A stretch of 64,000 bases of DNA from an uncultured Roseobacter sp. (lineage in GTDB: Bacteria > Pseudomonadota > Alphaproteobacteria > Rhodobacterales > Rhodobacteraceae): positions 372,001 to 436,000 of the forward strand of contig NZ_CANLXG010000003.1 in NCBI RefSeq assembly GCF_947495025.1. The letters run 5' to 3'. The notes under the pieces were generated by a model. That model had not been told where the DNA came from. It ran no database searches and was given only the letters and a program-made list of their open reading frames with translations. Made by a program: the position numbers and the translations under genes. This document shows, piece by piece, positions 8,900 through 17,913 of the stretch. Within the stretch, counting starts at the first letter, position 1. The number at the start of each line of letters is the position of its first letter.

Positions 8900-8927
8900 A
8901 CGCAGGCCAGGGTAAGCTGGCCTGCGT
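8900..8927. other. perfect 11-bp hairpin in the mtnP leader
   Basis: ACGCAGGCCAG (8900-8910) and CTGGCCTGCGT (8917-8927) are exact complements around a 6-nt loop, 20 nt upstream of the mtnP start. There is no following T-run on either strand, so it is either a weak terminator for the upstream gene or a structured leader of mtnP. Confidence 0.5.
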
Positions 8928-8947
8928 CGGGCAGAAGGATTCCATGA

Positions 8948-9820
8948 ATGACCAGTACAAAGATCGCCGTTATTGGCGGCTCGGGCCTTTATGACATTGA
9001 CGGTCTTGAAAACACCACGTGGGAAACGATCGACACGCCCTGGGGCGCACCATCCGACGCCCTGCTGACCGGGACACTGAATGGTGTGGACATGGTTTTT
9101 CTGCCGCGGCACGGGCGTGGCCATGTGCATTCGCCCACGACAGTCCCCTATCGCGCGAATATTGATGCCCTTAAACGTCTGGGCGTAACGGATGTGATTT
9201 CCGTGTCGGCCTGCGGATCCTTCCGCGAGGAAATGGCGCCCGGCGATTTCGTGATCGTCGACCAGTTCATTGACCGGACCTTTGCACGCGACAAAAGCTT
9301 CTTCGGTAAAGGCTGTGTGGCACATGTTTCGGTCGCGCATCCGACCTGCCCGCGACTGGGCGAAGCCTGCGAGCATGCCGCAAAGGATGCCGGGATAACC
9401 GTGCATATGGGCGGGACGTATCTGGCCATAGAGGGGCCGCAGTTTTCCACGCTGGCAGAATCGAAAATGTACCGCGAAAGCTGGGGCGCCGATGTCATCG
9501 GCATGACGAATATGCCCGAAGCCAAGCTCGCCCGCGAAGCTGAGCTCTGTTATGCCTCTGTGGCGATGATCACCGACTACGACAGCTGGCATCCGGACCA
9601 CGGAGAAGTTGACGTGACAGAGATCATCCGCACGCTGATGGGCAACGCTGACAAGGGGCGCGACCTGGTGCGCCGCCTGCCGGCTCTTCTGGGCACAGAC
9701 CGTGCGCCCTGCCCGCACGGCTGCGACCGGGCCCTCGAGTTCGCAATCCTGACACAACCCCACGCACGTGACCCTGCGATTATGGCGAAACTCGACGCCG
9801 TTGCAGGCCGGGTGATCTGA
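8948..9820 (+). CDS. mtnP: S-methyl-5'-thioadenosine phosphorylase
   Basis: MTA phosphorylase cleaves methylthioadenosine, a by-product of polyamine and homoserine-lactone synthesis, to adenine and methylthioribose-1-phosphate. The 290-residue protein begins with AVIGGSGLYDIDGLE, has the phosphate-binding LPRHGRGHVHSPTTVPYRAN block, AIEGPQFSTLAES, and the C-terminal DYDSWHPDH, all as in the PNP/MTAP family. GGSG near the start and the overall length favour MTA over purine nucleoside substrates. An AGAAGGA ribosome-binding site precedes the ATG. apt, which recycles the adenine produced, lies two genes downstream on the same strand, supporting the assignment. Confidence 0.92.
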   Translation: MTSTKIAVIGGSGLYDIDGLENTTWETIDTPWGAPSDALLTGTLNGVDMVFLPRHGRGHVHSPTTVPYRANIDALKRLGVTDVISVSACGSFREEMAPGDFVIVDQFIDRTFARDKSFFGKGCVAHVSVAHPTCPRLGEACEHAAKDAGITVHMGGTYLAIEGPQFSTLAESKMYRESWGADVIGMTNMPEAKLAREAELCYASVAMITDYDSWHPDHGEVDVTEIIRTLMGNADKGRDLVRRLPALLGTDRAPCPHGCDRALEFAILTQPHARDPAIMAKLDAVAGRVI

Positions 9821-9845
9821 TCCGCCCACAGAAAGGACAAGACCC

Positions 9846-10466
9846 GTGCCATTTGATCTCTGGCTGACCTTCGTCGCCGCCTCGGTCGCCCTGTTACTGA
9901 TCCCGGGACCTACGGTTCTGCTCGTGCTGAGTTACGCGCTTTCCCGGGGGCGGTCTGTGGCCGTCGCTTCGGCAGCTGGCGTTGCAACCGGCGATCTGAT
10001 CGCCATGACCGCGTCGCTTCTGGGGCTTGGTGCTCTGGTACTTGCCTCCGCCACTGCGTTTACGCTGCTGAAATGGGCCGGCGCTGTCTATCTGGTCTGG
10101 ATGGGCATAAAGCTGATCCGGTCTGCGCCGACCGAAGGTCTGACGCCTGCACAGAATGTCACGGCCCGGGGCGTCTTTGGCCACACGGCGGCGGTCACGG
10201 CGCTTAATCCCAAATCTGTCGCCTTTTTTATCGCCTTTGTGCCTCAGTTTATCTCCACCGAAGCGGCTCTGCTGCCGCAGTTCATCATCCTTGTCTCGAC
10301 CTTCGTCGGTCTTGCAGCACTGAACGCCCTTGCCTACGCGCTGATGGCCGACCGTCTGCGCAGACTGATCGCCCGGCCTTTGGTGCTGACATGGATCACC
10401 CGCGCCGGCGGCACTGCCCTGATCGGAATGGGGGTCATGACGGCCACCCTGCGCCGCGCTACCTGA
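9846..10466 (+). CDS. LysE/RhtB family exporter
   Basis: A 206-residue inner-membrane protein with about six hydrophobic helices, of the LysE family that exports amino acids and related small solutes. It shows the N-terminal [20 protein letters not shown] motif and the central [15 protein letters not shown] motif diagnostic for RhtB-type transporters. It uses a GTG start (9846) with AAAGGA upstream. It sits between mtnP and apt, 25 nt after mtnP and 10 nt before apt, and is surely co-transcribed, so its substrate might be a product of methylthioadenosine or homoserine metabolism, but that is inference. Confidence 0.88.
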   Translation: MPFDLWLTFVAASVALLLIPGPTVLLVLSYALSRGRSVAVASAAGVATGDLIAMTASLLGLGALVLASATAFTLLKWAGAVYLVWMGIKLIRSAPTEGLTPAQNVTARGVFGHTAAVTALNPKSVAFFIAFVPQFISTEAALLPQFIILVSTFVGLAALNALAYALMADRLRRLIARPLVLTWITRAGGTALIGMGVMTATLRRAT

Positions 10467-10476
10467 AAGAAAGATC

Positions 10477-11007
10477 ATGAAAACAGTCAAGGATTACATC
10501 CGCACAATCGTCGACTTTCCGCACGAGGGCATCATGTTCCGCGATGTGACGACGCTCTTCGCCGATCCGCGCGGGTTCCGCATGGCGATCGACCAGATGC
10601 TGCATCCCTACGCGGGCATGGAAATCGACAAGGTCGTGGGCCTGGAGGCACGGGGCTTTATTCTGGGTGGCGCTATCGCGCACCAGCTTTCCGTTGGTTT
10701 CGTGCCGATCCGCAAGAAAGGCAAACTGCCCGGTACAACAATCAGCCAGGATTACAAACTGGAATACGGAGAAGCGATCGTGGAAATTCACGACGATGCC
10801 ATCGAAGCCGGAGAGAAGATCCTCGTCGTCGACGACCTTCTGGCAACCGGTGGCACGGCCGAGGCAGGTATCCGGCTGATTGAAAGGCTGGGTGGCCAGA
10901 TCGTCTCGACGGCCTTCATTATCGATCTGCCTGACCTGGGCGGCCGCACAAAACTTGAGGCAATGGGCGTGGAAGTTCACGCGCTCTGCACATTCGACGG
11001 CCTGTGA
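10477..11007 (+). CDS. apt: adenine phosphoribosyltransferase
   Basis: Converts adenine and PRPP to AMP in the cytoplasm, here likely taking adenine released by MtnP two genes upstream. The 176-residue protein matches the family length. It shows the type-I PRTase PRPP loop [14 protein letters not shown] (about residues 117-130), the [10 protein letters not shown] segment near the N-terminus, and [10 protein letters not shown], typical of Apt. An AAAGAAAG ribosome-binding region precedes the ATG, 10 nt after the LysE-like gene. Confidence 0.95.
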   Translation: MKTVKDYIRTIVDFPHEGIMFRDVTTLFADPRGFRMAIDQMLHPYAGMEIDKVVGLEARGFILGGAIAHQLSVGFVPIRKKGKLPGTTISQDYKLEYGEAIVEIHDDAIEAGEKILVVDDLLATGGTAEAGIRLIERLGGQIVSTAFIIDLPDLGGRTKLEAMGVEVHALCTFDGL

Positions 11008-11030
11008 CAGACAAAACGACGGGGATACAC

Positions 11031-12188
11031 ATGAATAAACGCTGGTCGGTCCTTGCCGTCCTCTGTCTGGCCCGCACCTGCATGGCGTTTCAGTTCCAGT
11101 CAGTTGCAGCGCTGGCCCCGCAGCTGTCAGAGCGCTTTGCCCTCGGCATCGCCGACATCGGTATCCTCATCGGCCTTTTTCTCGGTGCCGGTATCTTCGT
11201 GGCCATTCCCGGTGGGTCTCTCGCAGCCCGGTTCGGCGACAGACGGGTGACGGTGATCAGCCTAATACTGATGATTGCCGGCGCATTGCTGATGGTGTCT
11301 GCCGAAGGGTGGTGGCTGCTGGCCCTCGGCCGGGCCCTGTCCGGGATCGGCGGCGTGATCATCAACGTCATTATGACCAAGATGGTGATTGACTGGTTCA
11401 CAGGGTATGAGATCGGCACCGCAATGGGCGTGCTCATCAGCACATGGCCCTTCGGGATTGCGGTTGCCCTGCTGATGCTGCCACCACTTGCGGTCGCAGG
11501 CGGTCTGACACTCGCCTGGGCGGGACTGATCGGCACAATTACTGTGTCACTTATCGCGCTTGCGCTGGTCTATGAAAGCCCGCCGGCTGGCGACACGCCT
11601 GCGGCGAACACTGCCGCGATGCCTGCACACTGGGTGCCACTGATCTGCGCGGCGCTGATCTGGGGGCTCTACAACGTCGGTCTTTCTATGGTGTTCGGCT
11701 TTGGGACCCTCGTGCTCGCACAACAGGCCATGTCCGCAACCTCTGCGAGTTCCGTTATCGGCGTTTACATTCTGATGGTAGGTGTCGGCGTCCCCCTGGG
11801 CGGCATCCTGTCCGACTGGCTCCGCAACCGGGATGCGGTCATCTTTGCAAGCATTGTGTTCTCTGCAGCCGCCATGCCTCTGCTGATATGGACACCCACT
11901 GAGAGCGCGACAGTTGTTTATGGAGCAGCCGGCCTGTTTATGGGCCTCGCCGCCGGACCTGTCATGACCATGCCGGGGCAGGCTCTTCCACCGGCGGTCC
12001 GCGCCTTCGGCATGGGAGTTTTTTTCACGATCTACTATGCGCTCATGATGTCCGCCCCGGGCATTACCGGCGCAATTGCCGACCGCGCAGGCGACGTGAC
12101 AATGGCATACTGGACCGGTTGCGCAGTATTTCTGCTCTGCCTGCCCGCACTTGTGATATTCAGACGGACTGTCCCTGCAGACAGCTGA
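11031..12188 (+). CDS. MFS transporter
   Basis: A 385-residue inner-membrane protein with about twelve hydrophobic helices in two bundles split near residue 190, where there is a short polar linker. The loop GGSLAARFGDRRV after helix 2 is the MFS motif A region. Substrate unknown. The ATG at 11031 with GGGG upstream was chosen; a GTG at 11004 overlapping the apt stop codon would add nine polar residues. It ends the mtnP-lysE-apt run and converges on the GlcD-like gene 6 bp downstream. Confidence 0.85.
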   Translation: MNKRWSVLAVLCLARTCMAFQFQSVAALAPQLSERFALGIADIGILIGLFLGAGIFVAIPGGSLAARFGDRRVTVISLILMIAGALLMVSAEGWWLLALGRALSGIGGVIINVIMTKMVIDWFTGYEIGTAMGVLISTWPFGIAVALLMLPPLAVAGGLTLAWAGLIGTITVSLIALALVYESPPAGDTPAANTAAMPAHWVPLICAALIWGLYNVGLSMVFGFGTLVLAQQAMSATSASSVIGVYILMVGVGVPLGGILSDWLRNRDAVIFASIVFSAAAMPLLIWTPTESATVVYGAAGLFMGLAAGPVMTMPGQALPPAVRAFGMGVFFTIYYALMMSAPGITGAIADRAGDVTMAYWTGCAVFLLCLPALVIFRRTVPADS

Positions 12189-12193
12189 CCGTC

Positions 12194-13609
12194 TCAGGCT
12201 CTGAGAACAGCGCCGGGATTCATGATGCCCACAGGATCAAGGGCTGATTTGATGGCACGCATCGCCGACAGCTTTGCCGGGTCGCCGTACCTTTCAAGGT
12301 CACCGACTTTGAGCCGCCCGACACCGTGTTCTGCACTGAATGATCCGTCAAATTCGTGCACCAGATCATGGATGGCCCGCTGCAGGTCTGCGCGCTGGTT
12401 CAGGTGCTCCTGCTTTGTCCGTCCGGGCATCGGGAAAATATTATAATGCAGATTGCCGTCGCCAAGATGACCAAAGCAGTTGATCCGGAACTCACCGATC
12501 GCGGCAATGCGCCCTTCGCCCTCTGAGATAAACGACGGGATGGCGCTCAGAGGCAATGATACGTCGCTGGAAACAATCGCCCCCACTTTTTTGTTGGCAA
12601 TGGGGATGTTCTCGCGCACGGCCCAGAAATCATCAGCTTCACGGGCATTCTGTGCAATCACGCCATCGTTGACGAGACCTGCATCAAGCGCTGCCTCAAA
12701 AAGACCGGCCAGAGCCTCATCTGGTGACATGCCCTGCACGGTTCCGATCTCGATCAGCACCGACCAGTCCGGCGCCTGAGAGAAAGGCTGACGGACCTGT
12801 GGCAGCTCTTCCGCCAGAAACCCGAATGCCCGTCCGGAGATCAGTTCAAATGCGGTGACAAGATCACCCAGACGATCACGCGCCAGCGCGAGCAGGCTCA
12901 GGGCAGTGGTGGGAGTATCCGTCACAAAAATGGCGGTGCCCGTACCGGCAGGCTGCGGGAAAAGCTTCAGCGACGCCGCGGTGATCACTCCCAGCGTTCC
13001 TTCGGATCCGATCAGCAGATTTCGCAGATCGTACCCGGTGTTGTCTTTGCGCAGCCGTCGCAGCCCGTGCCATATCTGCCCGTCCGGCAAAACTGCTTCG
13101 AGACCAAGGCAGAGATCCCGCGTGTTGCCATACCGCAGCACCGCAGTGCCACCAGCGTTCGTCGCGAGATTCCCGCCGATCCGCGCAGTTCCTTCCGCCG
13201 CGAGCGACAGAGGAAAGAGCCGGCCGGCTTCGGCTGCCGTCTTTTGTACATCTGCCAGAACGACGCCGGCCTCGCAGATCATCACGTTTTCTTCGGGGTG
13301 CACAGCGCGCACTTTGTCCATCCGCTCCAGCGACAGGATAAGCGGCAACGGCCCATCGGGCGATATCTGACCGCCCACAAGACCTGTACCACCGCCATAC
13401 GGCATGACGGGCACGCGGTGCTCGGCTGCCTGCCTGACGATCAGAGCGGTTTCTTCGGTAGAGCCCGGTCGGGCAACGAGCGTCTCGCGCCCGGTAAATG
13501 TGCCGCGCGGCTCTTCAAGGTAACGGGGCTCGGAACGCCTCAGAACCTGCTCGGGCAAGAGCGTGGCCAGCAGATTTTCAAATGCGGTATCGGCAGAATT
13601 CAGTGTCAT
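12194..13609 (-). CDS. FAD-binding oxidase, GlcD / D-2-hydroxyacid dehydrogenase type
   Basis: A 471-residue flavoprotein of the vanillyl-alcohol oxidase-like superfamily (glycolate oxidase GlcD, D-lactate and D-2-hydroxyglutarate dehydrogenases). The FAD-binding PYGGGTGLVGGQ loop is near residue 72, GGNLATNAGG and GSEGTLGVIT follow, and the C-terminal half has FGHLGDGNLHYN (metal/substrate histidines) and SAEHGVGRLK. It lacks the partner GlcE and GlcF genes beside it, so a stand-alone D-2-hydroxyacid dehydrogenase is more likely than glycolate oxidase. Exact substrate is undetermined. Confidence 0.85.
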   Translation of the reverse strand: MTLNSADTAFENLLATLLPEQVLRRSEPRYLEEPRGTFTGRETLVARPGSTEETALIVRQAAEHRVPVMPYGGGTGLVGGQISPDGPLPLILSLERMDKVRAVHPEENVMICEAGVVLADVQKTAAEAGRLFPLSLAAEGTARIGGNLATNAGGTAVLRYGNTRDLCLGLEAVLPDGQIWHGLRRLRKDNTGYDLRNLLIGSEGTLGVITAASLKLFPQPAGTGTAIFVTDTPTTALSLLALARDRLGDLVTAFELISGRAFGFLAEELPQVRQPFSQAPDWSVLIEIGTVQGMSPDEALAGLFEAALDAGLVNDGVIAQNAREADDFWAVRENIPIANKKVGAIVSSDVSLPLSAIPSFISEGEGRIAAIGEFRINCFGHLGDGNLHYNIFPMPGRTKQEHLNQRADLQRAIHDLVHEFDGSFSAEHGVGRLKVGDLERYGDPAKLSAMRAIKSALDPVGIMNPGAVLRA

Positions 13610-13650
13610 GGCCCTTGATCCCCTGCCACAGCACAGGATGCAAGAGCGCT

Positions 13651-14484
13651 CTAGGGTTCGCTCAGGAAAGCCGGTCGCAGCACCATAATCGTGGGTCGCG
13701 ACGGCAGGCGGTCCAGCGACATCTCGAGGGAGGGCCCGCCAACCTCGACGACGGCGAACTCGTCAGACATGCCTGCCAGAAATTCGTCCAGCGCAAAAAG
13801 AGAGAACCAGTGCATCGGGATGACCACCGAAGAGCGCAGACGCTTGAGCACACGCGTCATCGTCGGCAGATCCAGCGTAAACCCGCCGTCGACAGGCGCC
13901 ATTACGATATCCAGCCGCCCGATTGCCGCGTATTGCTCCGCATCCGGTTCGTGATGCAGATGCCCCAGATGGCCGACGCACAGACCGGCCAGCTCAAAGA
14001 TGAAAATCGAATTTCCCTCTTTTTCGATCCCGGAAAACTGTGACCGGATGTCCGTCGATACGTTGCGTATCAGCACCTCGCCCAGGTCAAGGCGATGGTC
14101 GATCCCTTGTCCGAACTCACCCCACCCGGGCAATACGTGCGGAATGGCCGGATCCGGAAAGGCCGTCCAGTGCGTATCATGTGCGTGGTTCATCGTGACC
14201 ACGTCCGGTATCAGTGGCAGCGTGCCGGTGTATCCGGTGTAATCGGTGACCATATTCAGGCCACCATGGCTGCGCACCAGAAAACTGGCGTGGGTGATGT
14301 AGTGAATCCGTACGGTTTCCTCATCCACCGGCCCCAGCGCTGCAGGCACGATGTATTCAATACCCGGTGTCTTTTCGGCAAGCGCGATACAATGGCTCGG
14401 CGTCCGCTCACTGACCTGCGCCTGTATTGTCGTCGCACAGGACAGCAGCATCATAGTGGTCAGAATTCGCAGCATCGCATGCAC
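13651..14484 (-). CDS. secreted MBL-fold metallohydrolase
   Basis: A 277-residue protein with a signal peptide (hydrophobic residues about 4-22, ending in AQ), so it acts in the periplasm. Metallo-beta-lactamase-fold features are THASFLV, the metal motif NHAHDTH (the HxHxDH equivalent), GHLGHLHHEPD, MAPVDGGFTLD and VIPMHW near the C-terminus, as in UlaG-like hydrolases. Substrate unknown. A short CIALAEKTPGIEYI segment follows the signal peptide. It stands alone, with hairpin-rich sequence upstream. Confidence 0.8.
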   Translation of the reverse strand: MHAMLRILTTMMLLSCATTIQAQVSERTPSHCIALAEKTPGIEYIVPAALGPVDEETVRIHYITHASFLVRSHGGLNMVTDYTGYTGTLPLIPDVVTMNHAHDTHWTAFPDPAIPHVLPGWGEFGQGIDHRLDLGEVLIRNVSTDIRSQFSGIEKEGNSIFIFELAGLCVGHLGHLHHEPDAEQYAAIGRLDIVMAPVDGGFTLDLPTMTRVLKRLRSSVVIPMHWFSLFALDEFLAGMSDEFAVVEVGGPSLEMSLDRLPSRPTIMVLRPAFLSEP

Positions 14485-14612
14485 CTCCCTCTTTCCAGAA
14501 GTATAGCGCGCTGTGCCGGTTTTTCAGCAAAGAGACGCCTGGTGGCGACTGATCCTGCAACCATCGCACAGAAACCACGCAGAAATCTGAGCGTTCTGCC
14601 TGCGGCTCAGGC

Positions 14613-14631
14613 GATTTTCCGCCGGAAAATC
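14613..14631. other. hairpin between MBL-fold and GNAT genes
   Basis: GATTTTCC, a GCC loop and GGAAAATC form a perfect 8-bp stem, and GCCTG...CAGGC lies just beside it at about 14598-14612. They are 36 bp past the stop of the minus-strand GNAT gene, so they may end its transcript, although no T-run follows. Confidence 0.4.
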
Positions 14632-14667
14632 CAGGGAAAGGAAATGCGGCGCAGCCGCTCCGCCGGA

Positions 14668-15261
14668 TCAGGCGCGTTCGGCCTGCGGGACCTTACCACG
14701 CCGGTCGCTGCGCAATGCCGCGTACAGTACATGCGTCCGCCACCGGTCATTGATCTGCAGATAGCTCTGCGCCACGCCTTCATATTTGAAGCCGGACGTC
14801 TCCAGCAGGCCACGCGAAGCGGCATTTTCCGGCAGGCAGGCTGCCTCGATCCTGCTGAGATCAAGCCGCGTGAATGCATGATGTACCACAGCGGTGATCG
14901 CCTCGCGCATAAACCCACGCCGTGCAAAGGGCTCTCCCGTCCAGTAGCCCAGCGTGCCAGACTGTGCCGGACCGCGTCGTATATTATCAAGTGTGATGGC
15001 CCCAAGCAGAGCCTCATCTGACCTGCGGATCAGAAAAAGCGGCAGCGCGGTCCCGCCGGATACGGATCGCTGCGCCCAGTAAACACGGTTGGTAAAAGCT
15101 TTTCGCGAGAGGTGATCGTCCGCCCATGCCGGCTCCCACGGCGTCAGATAGTCAACGCTCTGCGCACGAAGCTTGGACCATGGTCTGAAATCCGAATGGA
15201 TCGGCGGCCGCAGAGTCATGCGCTCTGTTTCAATCCGCAGTTTGCGAAATCCGCGCAGCAT
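14668..15261 (-). CDS. GNAT N-acetyltransferase, RimJ/RimL type
   Basis: A 197-residue acetyltransferase. The opening RIETERMTLRPP and the body LGYWTGEPFARRGFMREAI, with the acetyl-CoA-binding R/Q-x-x-G loop, and ENAASRGLLETSGFKYEG are the standard order for the RimJ/RimL group, which modify ribosomal proteins or other N-terminal amines; the real target is unknown. Its ATG overlaps the stop codon of the M16 peptidase gene (TGATG), which implies translational coupling. It is the last gene of SURF1-thrC-M16-GNAT. Confidence 0.88.
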   Translation of the reverse strand: MLRGFRKLRIETERMTLRPPIHSDFRPWSKLRAQSVDYLTPWEPAWADDHLSRKAFTNRVYWAQRSVSGGTALPLFLIRRSDEALLGAITLDNIRRGPAQSGTLGYWTGEPFARRGFMREAITAVVHHAFTRLDLSRIEAACLPENAASRGLLETSGFKYEGVAQSYLQINDRWRTHVLYAALRSDRRGKVPQAERA

Positions 15262-16523
15262 CAGGCGGCCCGACGAGCCTGCAGTTCCTCGAGCGTCGGT
15301 GCGGCGTCAACAGGTCCGTAGAGGGCAAGGGCCGCGAGAGCCCCTGTCGCCATCTTCTCGGCAAATTCGCGCACATCGCCTGTGGTTACGGCATCTATCA
15401 TCGCAACGGTCTCTTCCAGCGGCGGTACCCGTCCCCAGATCTGGACAAGACGCGCCAGACGTTCCGCGCGGTTCGACGGGCTTTCAAGCCCCATCAGCAG
15501 GCCCGCCTTCATCTGAGCGCGCGCGCGTGCAACTTCCGCCGGCGACATGTCCCCGGCGGCGCGTTTCATCTCGTCGATTGTGATTGTGGCAAGCTCTGGC
15601 AGCTGAGCTGCACTGGTGCCGGCATAAATCGTGGTCATGCCGGTATCGGCATAGGCGCCGGCCTGCGCAAAAATTGAATAACACAGGCCGCGGTTCTCGC
15701 GGATCTCCTGAAACAGCCGGCTCGACATGCCGCCGCCCAGAGCAGAAGCGTAGATCTGCGCCGTATAGATCGCGTCTTCGCGATAGCCCGGGCTTTCAAA
15801 AGCCAGTGCAAAATGTGCCTGTTCAAGGTCGCGGGACCTGCGCCGCTCGCCGCCCGCAAACTGCGCAACCGAGGGAGCAGCCGGGGCCTTTGCCTGCATA
15901 CCACCGAAGAGGTCTTCCGCCAGCCTGATAATTTCGTCATGATCGACGGCACCAGCCGCCGCAAGGATCATCTGGCCCGGGCCGTAGTGGTCTGTAATAA
16001 ACGCCTGAAGGTCTTCGCGACTGAACGCTGAAACACGTTCTGCCGGGCCCAGAATGGTGCGCCCCATCGGGTGATCCGGATAGGCCTCTTCCTGCAGCCA
16101 GTCAAAGATCACGTCGTCCGGCGTATCCAGCGTCTGGCCGATCTCCTGCAGGATCACGCCGCGTTCCACCTCGATCTCCGAAGGCTCCAGCGTGGGGTTC
16201 AGCAGAATGTCCGCAATCACATCCAGCGCAAGGCCTACGTCATTGCGCAGCACACGTGCGTAATAGGCGGTCACTTCACGACTGGTATAGGCGTTGATGT
16301 ACCCCCCTGCGTCCTCTATCGTTTCTGCAATCTGCAGCGCCGTGCGCCTTTTGGTGCCCTTGAAAGCCATATGCTCAAGAAAATGCGCAATGCCGTTCTG
16401 GTGCGGTGCTTCGTTCCGTGCACCGGCGGTGACCCAGACGCCCACAGAGGCAGATTCTAGCCCCGGCATTTGCTCGGTTACAATACGAAAGCCATTCGGC
16501 AGCTGGTGCTGTTGCAATGTCAC
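15261..16523 (-). CDS. M16 family zinc peptidase (processing-peptidase-like)
   Basis: A 420-residue single-copy pitrilysin-family peptidase similar to mitochondrial processing peptidase beta. The inverted zinc motif HFLEH is at residues 47-51, followed by MAFKGT, and the third ligand Glu is in the EVERGVILQEI helix near residue 125. The C-terminal half shows the GGGMSSRLFQEIRE active-site Arg-containing loop. No signal peptide is obvious. Its start overlaps the end of thrC by 4 bp and its stop overlaps the next ATG. This thrC-M16 pairing is common in alphaproteobacteria; the physiological substrate is not established. Confidence 0.93.
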   Translation of the reverse strand: MTLQQHQLPNGFRIVTEQMPGLESASVGVWVTAGARNEAPHQNGIAHFLEHMAFKGTKRRTALQIAETIEDAGGYINAYTSREVTAYYARVLRNDVGLALDVIADILLNPTLEPSEIEVERGVILQEIGQTLDTPDDVIFDWLQEEAYPDHPMGRTILGPAERVSAFSREDLQAFITDHYGPGQMILAAAGAVDHDEIIRLAEDLFGGMQAKAPAAPSVAQFAGGERRRSRDLEQAHFALAFESPGYREDAIYTAQIYASALGGGMSSRLFQEIRENRGLCYSIFAQAGAYADTGMTTIYAGTSAAQLPELATITIDEMKRAAGDMSPAEVARARAQMKAGLLMGLESPSNRAERLARLVQIWGRVPPLEETVAMIDAVTTGDVREFAEKMATGALAALALYGPVDAAPTLEELQARRAA

Positions 16524-17908
16524 GCGGACAGGTTCTCCCTGATGTGTTCTTTCAGCGCGCCCAGATCGTTGGGCACCCTGCTCACCCGTTCGGAGCGTTC
16601 ATACAGGTCAGCCATACGGGCAGGCAAGGGCGGGTGAACGCCCGAGGCTTTCTCGACCGCTGCCGGGAACTTTGCGGGATGCGCCGTAGCCAGCGTGATC
16701 ATCGGCGTACCCGAAATTCGTGCCTCTGCGGCGACCTTCACACCGACCGCAGAATGCGGGCAGAGCAACTCGCCACTGGCGGCAAGCTCGGCCGCAATCG
16801 TGGCCGAGGTTTCTGCCTCAGACGCACGCCCGGACTGGTAATGTGACTGCAGCACCTGCATTGCACCCTGGCTGACATCGAACCCGCCATCCTTAAGCTC
16901 ATCCATCAGCCGGACAATCGCGGGGGCCTCTCTGTCGTAGGCATCGAACAGAGCGCGTTCAAAGTTGGAACTCACCTGAATATCCATCGATGGACTGATC
17001 GACGGAACGGTTTCTCCCTTGTGATACCCCTGCCCGCTCAGACAGCGGTGCAGAATGTCGTTCTGATTGGTGGCGACTACCAGCCGGTCAACCGGCAGAC
17101 CCATACGCCTGGCAATATAGCCTGCAAAGATATCCCCGAAGTTGCCGGTAGGTACCGTAAAGCTCACCGGGCGGTGCGGTGCGCCAAGGGAGACCGCTGA
17201 AGAAAAATAATAGACGATCTGCGCCAGTACGCGGCCCCAGTTGATCGAATTCACGCCCGCCAGGCGGACGCCATCACGGAATTCAAAATCATTGAACATA
17301 TCCTTCAGGCGGGCCTGGCAGTCATCAAAATCGCCGTCTACGGCAAGTGCATGAACGTTGGATTCCTGTGGCGTCGTCATCTGGCGGCGCTGGACCTCAG
17401 ATATGCGGCCGTGGGGGTACATTACGAACACATCGACATTGTCCAGCCCGCGGAAGGCCTCGATCGCAGCCGAACCTGTATCTCCCGAGGTGGCCCCGAC
17501 AATGGTGACGCGTTCTCCCTTGCGGCCCAGCGCAGTCTGGAACATCTGGCCGATCAGCTGCATGGCGAAATCTTTGAAGGCAAGCGTCGGGCCGTGGAAA
17601 AGCTCCAGCAGGAAGTGGTCGGGTGCCAGCTGTTTCAGGGGCGCGCGGGCGGCATGGCCAAAGCCGTCATAGGCACGTCCGATGATCTCGCGGAATTCGG
17701 TATCCGTGAACACGTCGCCCACAAAGGGGCGCATCACACGGTAAGCTGTCTCTTCATAGCTCAGTCCGGCCAGCGCCGCGATATCGTCGCGGCTCATCGC
17801 GGGAATCGTCTCGGGAACATACAGACCGCCATCCCGCGCAAGGCCTGTGAGCATCGCCTCTTCAAAATTCAGAACGGGCGCGGTTCCGCGGGTAGATATG
17901 TATCGCAT
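16520..17908 (-). CDS. thrC: threonine synthase
   Basis: PLP enzyme converting O-phosphohomoserine to threonine. The 462-residue length and opening MRYISTRGTAPVLNFEEAML fit the bacterial class. The PLP lysine is in FHGPTLAFKDFAMQ (Lys112), SGDTGSA supplies phosphate-binding residues, and the VPTGNFGDIFAGYIA block follows. The stop overlaps the start of the M16 gene by 4 bp. SURF1 is 5 nt upstream, so thrC is carried on a transcript with an oxidase assembly gene, a layout also seen in related bacteria. Confidence 0.95.
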   Translation of the reverse strand: MRYISTRGTAPVLNFEEAMLTGLARDGGLYVPETIPAMSRDDIAALAGLSYEETAYRVMRPFVGDVFTDTEFREIIGRAYDGFGHAARAPLKQLAPDHFLLELFHGPTLAFKDFAMQLIGQMFQTALGRKGERVTIVGATSGDTGSAAIEAFRGLDNVDVFVMYPHGRISEVQRRQMTTPQESNVHALAVDGDFDDCQARLKDMFNDFEFRDGVRLAGVNSINWGRVLAQIVYYFSSAVSLGAPHRPVSFTVPTGNFGDIFAGYIARRMGLPVDRLVVATNQNDILHRCLSGQGYHKGETVPSISPSMDIQVSSNFERALFDAYDREAPAIVRLMDELKDGGFDVSQGAMQVLQSHYQSGRASEAETSATIAAELAASGELLCPHSAVGVKVAAEARISGTPMITLATAHPAKFPAAVEKASGVHPPLPARMADLYERSERVSRVPNDLGALKEHIRENLSA

Positions 17909-17913
17909 CTTTT

